Shown piece after piece: positions 51,498 to 62,698 of a DNA stretch of 64,000 bases. Source of the DNA: an uncultured Blautia sp. (GTDB taxonomy: Bacteria; Bacillota; Clostridia; Lachnospirales; Lachnospiraceae); NCBI GenBank assembly GCA_937893675.1, contig CALBGI010000041.1, forward strand, positions 27,309-91,308. Direction: 5' to 3'. The position numbers and the translations under genes were made by a program. Under the pieces are notes generated by a model. It ran no database searches. It was not told the DNA's origin and saw only the letters and a list, made by a program, of their open reading frames with translations. Each line of letters opens with the position of its first letter. Position 1 is the stretch's first letter.

Positions 51498-52595
51498 ATG
51501 TACAAAATGAAGAAACGAGTATTGGCAATGGCTATGGCGGCTACTATGATTGCTGGAAGTGCAGCGACTGTTGTTGCAGAGGAAAAAGAAGTAAGCGTAA
51601 ATGTAGACACAAAGAAAGCGGCGGAAAATAATACCTGGAAAATGGAATCTGACCCTGCAGATTATAAGCTTTGCTGTTATTGGCCGGCACCGGATACTTT
51701 TTTTGACAGCTATGTACTTGAAGGCCTGGAAGCTTTTGAAAAAGATTATGGCGTAGACATTGAGTGGATGGTAGGAACAGAGTGGACGCAGGATGTAGAA
51801 AATCAGTCTGTAGAGGCAAAAATTGCACAAGGATATGATTTGTTCCTTATTTTTGGCGCGGATACTTCCGGAGCAAATGCATTGTATAAAGAAATCTATG
51901 ATGCAGGCGGAAAAGTTGTAAACTATGCAGGATTAATGGATGATCCACAGGAATCAGCAGCAACTCTGGCGTCGGATGTATATGTACAGGCGTACAATTC
52001 TACGAAGCATCTTATTGAGCTTATGGGAGGCGAAGGCGAAATTGTCAACGTTTTGGAACAGTTAAGTGATGTTAATACACAGAAGAGACAGAAAGGTGTT
52101 GAAGATGCAGTTGCAGAGTATGAAAACGTATCTATCGTACAAACTGTAGCAGATATTGCGACTGTAGACCAGGGATATGAAAAAATTTCAGATGCTCTGA
52201 CTGCGAATAGTGGTATTAAGGGAATTATTACCACAGGCGGAACTGCGTCTCAGGGATTGGCAAATGCGCTTGCTGATTACTATGGTACAAATCCGGATGC
52301 AGAGCACATTTATGCAGGTACTATGGATCAGTCTAATGAAGTTATGAATGCGATTGCATCGGGCCAGATCGACTATACAGTAGCACAGAATGGATGGGCT
52401 ATGGGTTATGTTTCTTCTATGATTCTCTGCATGCTTCAGGATGGCTGGGAGCCCAATGAGTTTGGACAGTTCATTGATACAGGATATATTTTTATTGACA
52501 GTGAGAATTCAGATACGTGGCAGGCAGATATTGAGAAAAAGGCAGCAGAGTTAATCAGTGTTCTTGAGACAGATTGGTTTAAAAAAGCTGAATAA
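51498..52595 (+). CDS. ABC sugar-binding protein (periplasmic-binding-protein-like)
   Basis: A 365-residue extracytoplasmic solute-binding protein of the ribose-type family (Peripla_BP_4). The signal region MKKRVLAMAMAATMIAGSAA is followed by VVAEE, which suits signal peptidase I. The usual lipobox Cys is replaced by Ser in MIAGS, so no lipid anchor is predicted. Mature motifs include SYVLEGLEAFEKDYGVDIEW, GQYDLFLIFGADTSG-like, GIITTGGTASQGL and GQIDYTVAQNGW. The ligand is not identifiable. The ribosome site is GGAGGGA. A GC-rich hairpin lies just after the stop. Confidence 0.88.
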   Translation: MYKMKKRVLAMAMAATMIAGSAATVVAEEKEVSVNVDTKKAAENNTWKMESDPADYKLCCYWPAPDTFFDSYVLEGLEAFEKDYGVDIEWMVGTEWTQDVENQSVEAKIAQGYDLFLIFGADTSGANALYKEIYDAGGKVVNYAGLMDDPQESAATLASDVYVQAYNSTKHLIELMGGEGEIVNVLEQLSDVNTQKRQKGVEDAVAEYENVSIVQTVADIATVDQGYEKISDALTANSGIKGIITTGGTASQGLANALADYYGTNPDAEHIYAGTMDQSNEVMNAIASGQIDYTVAQNGWAMGYVSSMILCMLQDGWEPNEFGQFIDTGYIFIDSENSDTWQADIEKKAAELISVLETDWFKKAE

Positions 52596-52639
52596 TGAAA
52601 ATGTTCATGACTTGCTAAGTTGGTGTATTGGAATTGTTT

Positions 52640-52677
52640 GCGGGCTATAGATTGCATGATAAAAAGTCATAGCCCGC
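52640..52677 (+). terminator. stem-loop between binding protein and ATPase genes
   Basis: Nine-base stem GCGGGCTAT/ATAGCCCGC with a loop of about 20 bases and no U-run. It probably stabilises the upstream mRNA or partly terminates, giving excess binding protein, as in other importers. Confidence 0.6.
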
Positions 52678-52775
52678 GTCCCCTAAAAAGGTTTCATACA
52701 CAAAAGTAGCTTTAAAAGTTGTTGGTTGTCTATTGGCTGGATTATATACAGTAAAAAATTAACGGAGGATTGCAG

Positions 52776-54287
52776 ATGCTTGAATTAAAGAATATTTCAA
52801 AATCTTTTCCGGGTGTGAAAGCTTTACAGAATGTTTCCGTTGATTTCCTTAATGGCGAAATTCATGCAATTTTGGGCGAGAATGGAGCTGGAAAAAGTAC
52901 ATTGATGAAAATTATATGCGGAATTTATCAAGCGGATAGTGGAGAAGTGGTTTTGGACGGTAAAACGCTCCATTTGAATGGCTATAAAGATGCCGTGGAT
53001 AATCATATTAGTATCGTAAACCAGGAAATCAATCTGATTCCAAACAGCAGCATTGCGGAAAATATTTGTTTAGATAAACTGGACCGTTTCACCAAAGGGG
53101 GATTCGTAAATTGGAAAAAAGTGAATGAGACAGCTGCAAAATATATGGATATGGTTGGGCTGGATTTTTCACCTTCAACACCTGTGCGACATTTAAGCGC
53201 TGCACATAAGCAATTGATTCAGATTGCGAAGGCACTGAGCACAGAGGCAGAGGTGTTGATGTTAGATGAGCCTACATCTTCCCTTACACAGTATGAGGCA
53301 GATATTCTTTTTGAAATTATGCGAAAATTAAAAAAGCAGGGAGTAGCCATCATATTTGTTTCGCATAAATTAGAGGAGGTTTCAGCAATTTGTGATAAGG
53401 TTACGGTTTTTCGTGATGGACAGTTGGTAGGAACAGAACTCATGGAGAATATGACCCGCGACAAAATGGTGCGTATGATGATTGGCCGAGAAAGCCTTAT
53501 TGAATATAAGGGACGCCTTGATGCGGAAGATCATGAAGTTGCTTTAAAAGCAGTAAATATTGGCTCAAAATATCATGGTTTTCATGGCATGAGTTTTGAG
53601 GTGAAAAATGGGGAAATTCTTGGTATGTATGGCCTGGTCGGCTCTGGAAGGACAGAATTAATTCGGACAATTCTTGGAGTGGATTACATGGACGAGGGAG
53701 ATGTCTATGTGCATGGAAAAAAGGTTAGGCTAAAAAGTTTATCAGAAAGTCTTCACAAATATAAGATTGGATATGTAACAGAAAATAGAAAAGAAGAAGG
53801 ATTATTTCTTCAGAATTCTGTCCAAATGAATATATGTATGAATTCGTTGGATAAGTTTTATAAAAACGGAATTCCACTTATCAATCATAAAGCAGAAACG
53901 GAAAATGCGCGGAAGTATGTCGAAAAATTAGAAATAAAAACTCCTAAGTTGGCTACGAAATCAGGAAGCTTATCTGGAGGAAATCAACAGAAAGTTAGCA
54001 TTGCAAAGTGGCTTTCAGCAGACTGTGACATTATTGTTATCGACGAGCCTACGGTAGGTGTGGATATTGGGGCAAAAGAATATATTCATGATTTGATATG
54101 GAAATTGGCGAAGGAGGAACAAAAAGCAGTTATTTTAATTTCTTCGGATATGAATGAAGTTATTTCATTATCAAGAAGAATGCTGATTTTTAAAGAAAAA
54201 CAGATTGTAGCTGAGCTTAAGGGTGAAGAATTTTTTGCGCAGTCAGGCGAAAAGATTTCAGCCAAAATTGGAGAATATTTTATTTAA
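52776..54287 (+). CDS. ABC sugar transporter ATP-binding protein (RbsA/MglA type)
   Basis: A 503-residue protein with two fused ABC domains. Domain 1: Walker A GENGAGKSTLMK, signature-like LSAAHKQLIQIAKAL, Walker B VLMLDEPTSSL. Domain 2: degenerate P-loop GLVGSGRTELIR, signature LSGGNQQKVSIAKWL, Walker B IIVIDEPTVGVD. Degenerate sites in domain 2 are normal for this family. The ATG after GGAGGATTGCAG is used. It pairs with the permease and binding protein just upstream. Confidence 0.94.
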   Translation: MLELKNISKSFPGVKALQNVSVDFLNGEIHAILGENGAGKSTLMKIICGIYQADSGEVVLDGKTLHLNGYKDAVDNHISIVNQEINLIPNSSIAENICLDKLDRFTKGGFVNWKKVNETAAKYMDMVGLDFSPSTPVRHLSAAHKQLIQIAKALSTEAEVLMLDEPTSSLTQYEADILFEIMRKLKKQGVAIIFVSHKLEEVSAICDKVTVFRDGQLVGTELMENMTRDKMVRMMIGRESLIEYKGRLDAEDHEVALKAVNIGSKYHGFHGMSFEVKNGEILGMYGLVGSGRTELIRTILGVDYMDEGDVYVHGKKVRLKSLSESLHKYKIGYVTENRKEEGLFLQNSVQMNICMNSLDKFYKNGIPLINHKAETENARKYVEKLEIKTPKLATKSGSLSGGNQQKVSIAKWLSADCDIIVIDEPTVGVDIGAKEYIHDLIWKLAKEEQKAVILISSDMNEVISLSRRMLIFKEKQIVAELKGEEFFAQSGEKISAKIGEYFI

Positions 54288-54306
54288 ATTTTACAGGAGA
54301 TGCGAC

Positions 54307-54630
54307 ATGAAAAGATTTGGAGAAGTTATTAAGGTAAAGCCGGAAAAGTATGAGGAATACAGGAAACTGCATGATGAAATTTGGCCTTCTATTGTTGAAA
54401 AACAAAGGGAAGCTAACATGCAGAATTTTACAATTTTTTATCGTGATGGACTTCTTTTTAAGTATTTTGAGTATGTAGGAGATAATTACGAAGAGGATAT
54501 GAAAAAATTAGCGGCGGACGAGGAAAATAAGAGATGGCTTACTTTTACAGATCCTTGTCAGATGCCGGTAGAAAGCGCAACTGATGAAGAATGGTGGGCT
54601 CCTATGGAAGATATTTTTCACATTTTATAA
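54307..54630 (+). CDS. RhaM-like sugar mutarotase
   Basis: A 107-residue L-rhamnose mutarotase-family protein, which interconverts alpha and beta anomers of a sugar. Features: EYRKLHDEIWPSIVEKQREA, FTIFYRDGLLFKYFEYVG and the C-terminal WWAPMEDIF, corresponding to family catalytic His, Tyr and paired Trp. An ACAGGAGATG site precedes the ATG. It begins 20 bases after the ATPase stop and is followed at 17 bases by the isomerase, so sugar entering through the importer is likely its substrate; the specific sugar is unknown. Confidence 0.88.
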   Translation: MKRFGEVIKVKPEKYEEYRKLHDEIWPSIVEKQREANMQNFTIFYRDGLLFKYFEYVGDNYEEDMKKLAADEENKRWLTFTDPCQMPVESATDEEWWAPMEDIFHIL

Positions 54631-54647
54631 GAAAGAAGGCAAAAACT

Positions 54648-55343
54648 ATGAAACGGTCAGAAATTAATGCAGCAATTAAATGGGCAATTGAGCTTTTAGA
54701 CAAAAATAATTTTAAGCTTCCGCGATTTGCGTATTGGACTATGGATGAATGGCGAGAAAACCAGGATAAAATTGATACGCTGAGAGAAGTAATGGCAGGA
54801 TGGGATATTACAGATTTTGGAAGCGGAAGATTTGATGAGATAGGAGCCATTTTGTTTACAATCCGAAATGGAAAATTGGGGAAGCCCGGCGTGGGATCGC
54901 CCTATGCAGAAAAAATCCTTATTTTTAAAGATGGACAGAGATTACCTATTCATTATCATATAGAAAAAACAGAGGATATTATTAATCGTGGTGAAGGAAC
55001 CATGGAAATGCGCTTCTACTTAAGCAAAGAGGATGGAAGTGTGGACTATGAAAGCGATGTAACATATTACAGCGATGGAATCCCGTGTGTTGCAAAAGCA
55101 GGTGAGTCTATTTATGTTTCAAGAGGAAACAGCGTACGCCTTGATCCTTTTGTAAATCATACTTTTGGAGCTAAAAAGGGGGACGGACCGCTTATTAGCG
55201 GGGAAGTTTCTAAAGTAAATGATGATAATACAGATAATTATTTTGCAGAGCCGACAGCACGCTTTGCGGACATAGAGGAGGACGAGCCGGTTCTGTACCC
55301 GCTTTGCAATGAATATGACAAGTGGTTTCCGAAGAAAGGTTGA
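54648..55343 (+). CDS. D-lyxose isomerase-like cupin protein
   Basis: A 231-residue cupin of the D-lyxose/D-mannose isomerase type (D-lyxose to D-xylulose, D-mannose to D-fructose in known members). Metal-binding residues are seen in RLPIHYHIEKTEDI (two His and a Glu) and FVNHTFG (His). Upstream sequence NFKLPRFAYWTMDEW matches the family's N-terminus. The ATG after GAAGGCAAAAACT is taken. Between the mutarotase and the TIM-barrel epimerase, it likely acts in series with them. Confidence 0.87.
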   Translation: MKRSEINAAIKWAIELLDKNNFKLPRFAYWTMDEWRENQDKIDTLREVMAGWDITDFGSGRFDEIGAILFTIRNGKLGKPGVGSPYAEKILIFKDGQRLPIHYHIEKTEDIINRGEGTMEMRFYLSKEDGSVDYESDVTYYSDGIPCVAKAGESIYVSRGNSVRLDPFVNHTFGAKKGDGPLISGEVSKVNDDNTDNYFAEPTARFADIEEDEPVLYPLCNEYDKWFPKKG

Positions 55344-55361
55344 CAGCGGGAGGGAAAGCTA

Positions 55362-56252
55362 ATGAACAAGTTAGGTGTATTCATCAATTTTTGGGAAAAA
55401 AACTGGGATTGTGATCATGGAAAATATATTCGCAAAGTAGGAAAATTGGGATTTGATGTTTTGGAATTTCAAGCTCAGGCTCTCTTGAACATGAGCCGAG
55501 AGCGAATGCAGGAACTTAAAAAAATGGCGCAGGAAGAAAATGTGGAGTTGACCTACAGTTTGGGTCTGGATCCTAAATATGATGTATCAAGTGCAGATGA
55601 AATGGTGCGTCAACGCGGAATTGAGTACCTGAAAAATATTGTAGAACGAGTAGGCTTTATGGATGGAAAAATTATTTCGGGAGTCAGCTATGCTGGCTGG
55701 GGATGTGTGCCGAGAGAAGATTTGTCAGGAAATAAAGAACCTATTGTTGAGCGGTCTGTTGATTCCATGAGAAGCATTGTAAAAACAGCAGCAGACTATG
55801 GGGTTACTTACTGTGTAGAGGTAGTTAATCGTTATGAGGGTTGTATTCTGAATACGGCAGCAGAAGCGATGGATTATGTAAAACGTGTGGATGCACAAAA
55901 TATTGGCGTATTGCTGGATACTTACCATATGAACATCGAGGAAGATAGTTTTTCAGAAGCAATTCACATGGTGGGAGACAAGCTTTATGGTTTGCACACA
56001 GGAGATAACAATCGCAGATGTCCTGGACGCGGACATATTGATTTTGATGAGATATTTCAGGCACTGGCTGATATCCATTATCAGGGAAGAATTGTTTCTG
56101 AATTGTTTGTTGCGAAAGGTGGGGAGGTAGGCCGCGATATTTATGTTTGGAGAGATTTGGAAAAAAATCTCGCAGAAGAAGCACTGGATAAAGAGGCAAA
56201 ACATCTTTTAGAATTTGAAAAAGATCTTCTGCAAAAATATAATATGATATAA
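55362..56252 (+). CDS. sugar epimerase/isomerase of the tagatose-3-epimerase (TIM-barrel) family
   Basis: A 296-residue TIM barrel that fits ketose 3-epimerases (D-tagatose/D-allulose). Metal and catalytic residues: Glu in YCVEVVNRYEG, Asp in VLLDTYHMNIEED, His in GLHTGDNNRRCPGRGH and Glu in VSELFV. Family enzymes epimerise C3 of free ketoses, including D-fructose, D-ribulose and D-tagatose. The start follows GGGAGGG. It is the last gene of the island operon; a strong terminator follows 19 bases after the stop. Confidence 0.88.
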   Translation: MNKLGVFINFWEKNWDCDHGKYIRKVGKLGFDVLEFQAQALLNMSRERMQELKKMAQEENVELTYSLGLDPKYDVSSADEMVRQRGIEYLKNIVERVGFMDGKIISGVSYAGWGCVPREDLSGNKEPIVERSVDSMRSIVKTAADYGVTYCVEVVNRYEGCILNTAAEAMDYVKRVDAQNIGVLLDTYHMNIEEDSFSEAIHMVGDKLYGLHTGDNNRRCPGRGHIDFDEIFQALADIHYQGRIVSELFVAKGGEVGRDIYVWRDLEKNLAEEALDKEAKHLLEFEKDLLQKYNMI

Positions 56253-56270
56253 GGTGAAAAATGAAAGGAA

Positions 56271-56311
56271 GCCACTTCAAGAACTCAATTTGAGTGATTG
56301 AAGTGGTTTTT
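56271..56311 (+). terminator. intrinsic terminator of the sugar operon
   Basis: GCCACTTCAA (56271-56280) pairs with TTGAAGTGGT (56298-56307), inner CTCAATTTGAG hairpin, then a run of U residues. Confidence 0.9.
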
Positions 56312-56357
56312 GTCATAATAAAATGTGGATTTTGAATTTTGAGTAGTGGGAGGTAAG

Positions 56358-56533
56358 AAAGAATCAGGAACGAATTGCAGTGACGATGGCGAGGCTTCCG
56401 TTGGGAGGTCTGCACTAGCTTCCGACATTGAGCGAACTGTTTGAGCCGAAGGCGAGTTTTCGCGAGTGGCGGATGATAAGCGTGCGGACCGAGCAGGAAA
56501 CGTAGCCTGTTACAAAAGCGTTCCTGATTCTTT
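56358..56533. other. 176-nt structured element bounded by perfect 15-bp inverted repeats
   Basis: AAAGAATCAGGAACG (56358-56372) is the exact reverse complement of CGTTCCTGATTCTTT (56519-56533). Inside are several smaller hairpins: AGGCTTCC/GGGAGGTCT, GCGA-loop-TCGC and CAGG/CCTG. No ORF is found. It is clearly richer in G and C than the flanks. It could be a multibranched RNA, a MITE-like repeat or a REP-type element. It lies between the sugar-operon terminator and the gyrB promoter. No repeat of it was seen elsewhere in the window. Confidence 0.6.
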
Positions 56534-56600
56534 ATATATTTTCCTGCACAACTTTTTTGTTAATTCTCCCATTTTTATAGAAACCCAGAGGATTCTGTGC

Positions 56601-56606
56601 TATAAT
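56601..56606 (+). promoter_or_regulatory. -10 box of the gyrB promoter
   Basis: Perfect TATAAT in GTGCTATAATAAAT. The matching -35 (TAGAAA at 56578-56583, 17-base spacer) is weak. The leader to gyrB is about 70 bases and holds a GATCGATC dyad near 56638. Confidence 0.55.
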
Positions 56607-56638
56607 AAATTAGTATGACTATGTCCAAAAACAGATGA

Positions 56639-58609
<1,971 letters not shown>

Positions 58610-58634
58610 TCTGCCCGAATGAGGAGAAGAGAGA

Positions 58635-61172
58635 ATGGAAGATAATATTTTTGACAAAGTCCATGAGGTGGACCTGCAGAGAACCATGGAAAAATCTTAC
58701 ATCGATTATGCCATGAGCGTCATTGCTTCCCGTGCGCTGCCCGATGTAAGAGACGGTCTCAAGCCGGTGCAGCGAAGGGTTTTGTACTCGATGATAGAAT
58801 TGAACAACGGGCCGGACAAGCCGCACCGTAAGTGTGCGCGTATTGTCGGTGATACCATGGGTAAATATCATCCTCATGGTGACAGCTCTATTTACGGTGC
58901 CCTGGTAAATATGGCGCAGGAGTGGTCAACCCGGTATCCTCTGGTTGACGGACATGGAAATTTCGGTTCCGTGGACGGAGACGGCGCGGCCGCCATGCGA
59001 TACACAGAGGCGCGCCTGAGCAAAATTTCCATGGAAATGCTTGCGGATATTAACAAGGATACGGTGGATTTTGTTCCGAACTTTGATGAGACGGAGAAAG
59101 AACCGTCCGTACTGCCGTCCCGCTACCCGAATCTTCTGGTGAACGGAACCTCCGGCATTGCTGTAGGTATGGCGACCAACATTCCGCCCCACAATCTTCG
59201 TGAGACTGTCGGGGCAGTGGTAAAAATTATTGACAATATTATTGAAGAGGACAGAGAAACTACCCTTGAGGAGCTTCTGGAAATCGTGAAGGGACCGGAT
59301 TTTCCTACAGGCGCTACGATTTTGGGGACAAGGGGAATTGAAGAGGCTTATCGAACCGGCCGCGGCAAAATCCGTGTGCGTGCGGTCACGAATATTGAGA
59401 CGCTTCAGAACGGCAAATCCCGCATTATTGTGACAGAGCTTCCTTACATGGTAAACAAAGCCCGCCTGATCGAGAAGATCGCGGAGCTTGTCCGGGACAA
59501 AAAAATTGACGGCATTACAGATCTGAACGACCATTCCAGCAGGGAAGGTATGCGTATCTGCATTGATCTGCGCAAAGACGCCAACGCCAATGTGATTTTG
59601 AACCAGCTTTATAAGCACACACAGCTGCAGGATACCTTTGGCGTGATCATGCTTTCGCTGGTTCCCAAAAACGGAAAGCTGGAGCCAAAGGTTCTGAACC
59701 TGAAGGAAATGCTTTCCTACTATCTGGCACATCAGGAAGAGGTTGTTACCAGAAGGACAAAATATGATCTGAATAAAGCACAGGAGCGGGCCCACATTTT
59801 GGAAGGTCTCCTGAAAGCTCTTGACAATATCGACGAAGTGATCCGTATTATCCGCGGTTCCCAGAATGTGCAGATCGCAAAACAGGAATTGATAGAGCGC
59901 TTTGCGCTTACGGAGGTGCAGGCACAGGCCATTGTGGATATGCGTCTGCGCGCGCTTACCGGTCTGGAAAGAGAGAAGCTGGAAGCGGAATATGCGGAAT
60001 TGATGGAGAAAATCCGCAAATTCAAAGCAATTTTGGAAGACCGCACACTTCTTCTTCGCGTGATCCGGGAGGAGATTCTGGAGATTTCCGAAAAGTATGG
60101 GGATGACAGAAGAACGGCCATTGGTTTTGATGCCTATGATATTTCCATGGAGGATATGATCCCCCGTGAGAATACCGTGATCGCCATGACGAAGCTGGGA
60201 TATATCAAGCGTATGACAGTTGACAATTTCCGCAGCCAGAACAGGGGCGGAAGAGGCATCAAAGGAATGCAGACGATAGAGGATGATTTTATCGAAGAGC
60301 TGATGATGACGACAACGCATCATTATGTCATGTTCTTTACCAATACAGGACGGGTTTACCGGCTCAAAGCCTACGAGATTCCGGAGGCCGGACGTACAGC
60401 CAGGGGTACTGCGATCATCAACCTGCTGCAGCTGATGCCCGGAGAGCGTATTACGGCAGTGATCCCGATCAACAAGTATGAGCAGGGACAGTACCTTATG
60501 ATGGCTACCAAGAAGGGGCTTGTGAAAAAGACGCCGATTCAGGAATACGAAAATGTGCGGAAAACGGGTCTGGCTGCGATCAATCTCAGAGATGACGATG
60601 AGCTTATAGAGGTGAAATTTACCAACAACAAAAAAGATGTTCTTCTTATCACGAGAGACGGACAGTGTATTCGATTCAAAGAAACCGATGTGCGCGTGAC
60701 CGGGCGTAATTCCATGGGCGTGCGCGGCGTAAATCTCCTGGAGGGAGACGAGGTAGTTGCCATGCAGCTGAACTCGCAGGGAGATTATATGCTGGTCGTA
60801 TCAGAGAACGGTATGGGAAAACTGACTTCCATCAGTGAATTTACAGCGCAGAATCGCGGCGGTAAGGGTGTGAAGTGCTACCGTATTACAGAAAAAACCG
60901 GAAATGTAGTAGGCGCCAAGGCGGTGAATGAAGGCAATGAGATTATGCTCATTACTACGGAAGGAATCATTATCCGTCTGCAGTGTTCGGATATTTCTAT
61001 CCAGGGAAGGATTACCTCTGGTGTGAAGCTTATCAATCTGGAAGAAGGCGTAACTGTGGCAAGTATTGCCAAAGTCCGGGAAAAGGATGAAGAACAGACA
61101 GAGAAACAGCCGGAACAGGATTTAGGGGAGAAAACTGATTCCAAGAAAGATACTGAAGGGGAAAATGAATAA
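58635..61172 (+). CDS. gyrA: DNA gyrase subunit A
   Basis: Breakage-reunion subunit. Active-site Tyr123 in [12 protein letters not shown]. The C-terminal beta-pinwheel carries the GyrA box [10 protein letters not shown], confirming gyrase rather than Topo IV. The quinolone region reads [17 protein letters not shown]: Ser84 is present but the residue equivalent to E. coli Asp87 is Gly88. The 845 residues end in a long acidic tail ([19 protein letters not shown]). It is cotranscribed with gyrB and the membrane protein that follows. Confidence 0.97.
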   Translation: MEDNIFDKVHEVDLQRTMEKSYIDYAMSVIASRALPDVRDGLKPVQRRVLYSMIELNNGPDKPHRKCARIVGDTMGKYHPHGDSSIYGALVNMAQEWSTRYPLVDGHGNFGSVDGDGAAAMRYTEARLSKISMEMLADINKDTVDFVPNFDETEKEPSVLPSRYPNLLVNGTSGIAVGMATNIPPHNLRETVGAVVKIIDNIIEEDRETTLEELLEIVKGPDFPTGATILGTRGIEEAYRTGRGKIRVRAVTNIETLQNGKSRIIVTELPYMVNKARLIEKIAELVRDKKIDGITDLNDHSSREGMRICIDLRKDANANVILNQLYKHTQLQDTFGVIMLSLVPKNGKLEPKVLNLKEMLSYYLAHQEEVVTRRTKYDLNKAQERAHILEGLLKALDNIDEVIRIIRGSQNVQIAKQELIERFALTEVQAQAIVDMRLRALTGLEREKLEAEYAELMEKIRKFKAILEDRTLLLRVIREEILEISEKYGDDRRTAIGFDAYDISMEDMIPRENTVIAMTKLGYIKRMTVDNFRSQNRGGRGIKGMQTIEDDFIEELMMTTTHHYVMFFTNTGRVYRLKAYEIPEAGRTARGTAIINLLQLMPGERITAVIPINKYEQGQYLMMATKKGLVKKTPIQEYENVRKTGLAAINLRDDDELIEVKFTNNKKDVLLITRDGQCIRFKETDVRVTGRNSMGVRGVNLLEGDEVVAMQLNSQGDYMLVVSENGMGKLTSISEFTAQNRGGKGVKCYRITEKTGNVVGAKAVNEGNEIMLITTEGIIIRLQCSDISIQGRITSGVKLINLEEGVTVASIAKVREKDEEQTEKQPEQDLGEKTDSKKDTEGENE

Positions 61173-61174
61173 TC

Positions 61175-61768
61175 ATGAAGAAGGGATTTCGAAAGCGTAA
61201 GCAGAAAGAGTACATGAAATATATGATCATCGGATGTGTTGTGATCGTGGCGATTGTGGCACTGGTTTTTGGCATCCGAAGCTGCGGAGTGAGCCACAGA
61301 TCACCGGAACATGTGGTGGAAGATTTGATAAAATCCGCTGTAAAAGGTAAGACGGATAAGATGGCAGACTGTTATTGGGCTGACAAGAAGGGGAAAAAGC
61401 TTCTGCAGAAGGAAATAAAGGCGGACGTGGCCTACTATAAGGCTCACGAAGCCTCAAAAGTAGAAATTACAGACTGTAAGACCATCTATGAAGAGAAAAA
61501 ATATTCTTACGTTTATATTATCTTCAATCTGGTTCTGGAAAATGAGGAAAAGTATCCCTGCATCAGGACCTATATGGTGGAAAACAAAAATGAAGAATAT
61601 TTTGTGCTTCCGTCTTCTGTTATTACCGAAGAGATGAGTAAGCGCGCGGCACAGGAATATGCCCAGTTTATGACTACGGATGCGTACAAAGATTATGTAA
61701 ATGCTTATGATACTTTTACGAAAAAGAATCCCGGATATGAAGAAAAAATTGCCGGCAAGATAGGCTGA
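61175..61768 (+). CDS. membrane-anchored protein of unknown function
   Basis: A 197-residue protein with a basic N-terminus (MKKGFRKRKQKEYMK), one transmembrane segment (YMIIGCVVIVAIVALVFGI, about residues 16-34) and an extracytoplasmic domain of about 155 residues. The start RSPEHVVEDLIKSAVKGKTDKMADCYW resembles DUF4878/NTF2-like domains (PEEVVKxFxxAxxxxD). The gene lies two bases after gyrA, which suggests translational coupling and shared transcription; it has no known link to supercoiling. A hairpin terminator follows. Confidence 0.7.
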   Translation: MKKGFRKRKQKEYMKYMIIGCVVIVAIVALVFGIRSCGVSHRSPEHVVEDLIKSAVKGKTDKMADCYWADKKGKKLLQKEIKADVAYYKAHEASKVEITDCKTIYEEKKYSYVYIIFNLVLENEEKYPCIRTYMVENKNEEYFVLPSSVITEEMSKRAAQEYAQFMTTDAYKDYVNAYDTFTKKNPGYEEKIAGKIG

Positions 61769-61776
61769 GACAAAGA

Positions 61777-61803
61777 AGAGGCTGCTTTCGGGCAGTCTCT
61801 TTC
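61777..61803 (+). terminator. intrinsic terminator after gyrA operon
   Basis: AGAGGCTGC (61777-61785) pairs with GCAGTCTCT (61792-61800), one G-U, short TTTCGG-type loop, then TTCT and a T-rich stretch. Confidence 0.65.
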
Positions 61804-61836
61804 TGAAATTTTTGGAAACCTTATGGAGGGACGACA

Positions 61837-62682
61837 GTGAAAAACATTCAGGTTGCTGAAATTACAAAAAATATCAAAGAGATGTGCATAGAAGTAAACC
61901 ACAGGCTTTCTCCGGATATGGAAGACAGGCTTAACCGGGCTTGTGCCTGTGAACAATCCCCGTTGGGGAAACAGATTTTGGAACAGCTTCAGGAAAATCT
62001 TAAGATTGCCTCGGAGGATATGATTCCGATTTGTCAGGATACGGGAATGGCAGTAGTTTTTCTGGAGATTGGGCAGGAGGTGCATTTTGAAGGAGGCAGT
62101 CTGGAGGATGCGGTAAATGAAGGGGTTCGCCAGGGATACCAGGAAGGATACCTGCGCAAATCCGTTGTTCGTGACCCGCTGCTTCGTGAAAATACCAGAG
62201 ACAACACGCCGGCGGTCATTCATTATTCCATAGTGCCGGGGGAAACGGTAAAGATTACGCTGGCTCCCAAAGGGTTTGGAAGCGAAAATATGAGCCGCGT
62301 ATTTATGCTCAAACCGGCAGATGGGATTGAGGGAGTGAAGGACGCGGTGCTTACGGCGGTAAAAGACGCAGGGCCCAATACCTGCCCGCCTGTGGTAGTT
62401 GGCGTTGGGATTGGAGGGACTTTTGAAAAATGTGCTCTTATGGCAAAACAGGCTCTTGCCCGCCCGGCGGATGTGCGTTCGCAGATACCCTATGTAAAAG
62501 ATCTGGAGGAAGAGCTTCTTGACAAAATCAACGGTCTTGGCATTGGTCCTGCGGGACTTGGAGGCACAGTAACAGCGCTGGCAGTGAATATTAACACATA
62601 TCCGACACATATAGCGGGGCTTCCTGTGGCAGTGAACATCTGCTGTCATGTAAATCGTCATATCAGCCGTACGCTTTCATAA
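61837..62682 (+). CDS. class I fumarate hydratase, alpha (N-terminal) subunit
   Basis: Iron-sulfur fumarase or L-tartrate dehydratase alpha chain (TtdA/FumA N-terminal type), 281 residues. The [4Fe-4S] ligands are probably Cys in PICQDTGMAVVFLE, NTCPPVVVGVGIGGT and FEKCALMAKQ. A basic DxTxxNTPAVIH-like region is visible (NTRDNTPAVIHYSIV). The partner beta subunit follows after 16 bases. Oxygen-sensitive split fumarases are usual in anaerobes. Fumarase versus tartrate dehydratase cannot be decided from sequence alone. Confidence 0.9.
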   Translation: MKNIQVAEITKNIKEMCIEVNHRLSPDMEDRLNRACACEQSPLGKQILEQLQENLKIASEDMIPICQDTGMAVVFLEIGQEVHFEGGSLEDAVNEGVRQGYQEGYLRKSVVRDPLLRENTRDNTPAVIHYSIVPGETVKITLAPKGFGSENMSRVFMLKPADGIEGVKDAVLTAVKDAGPNTCPPVVVGVGIGGTFEKCALMAKQALARPADVRSQIPYVKDLEEELLDKINGLGIGPAGLGGTVTALAVNINTYPTHIAGLPVAVNICCHVNRHISRTLS

Positions 62683-62698
62683 ACAGAGGAGGGGAAAC

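Noticed and set aside
58926..60323. 465-codon minus-strand open frame opposite gyrA
   Set aside because: Antisense to gyrA catalytic and C-terminal domains; no start signal or motif.
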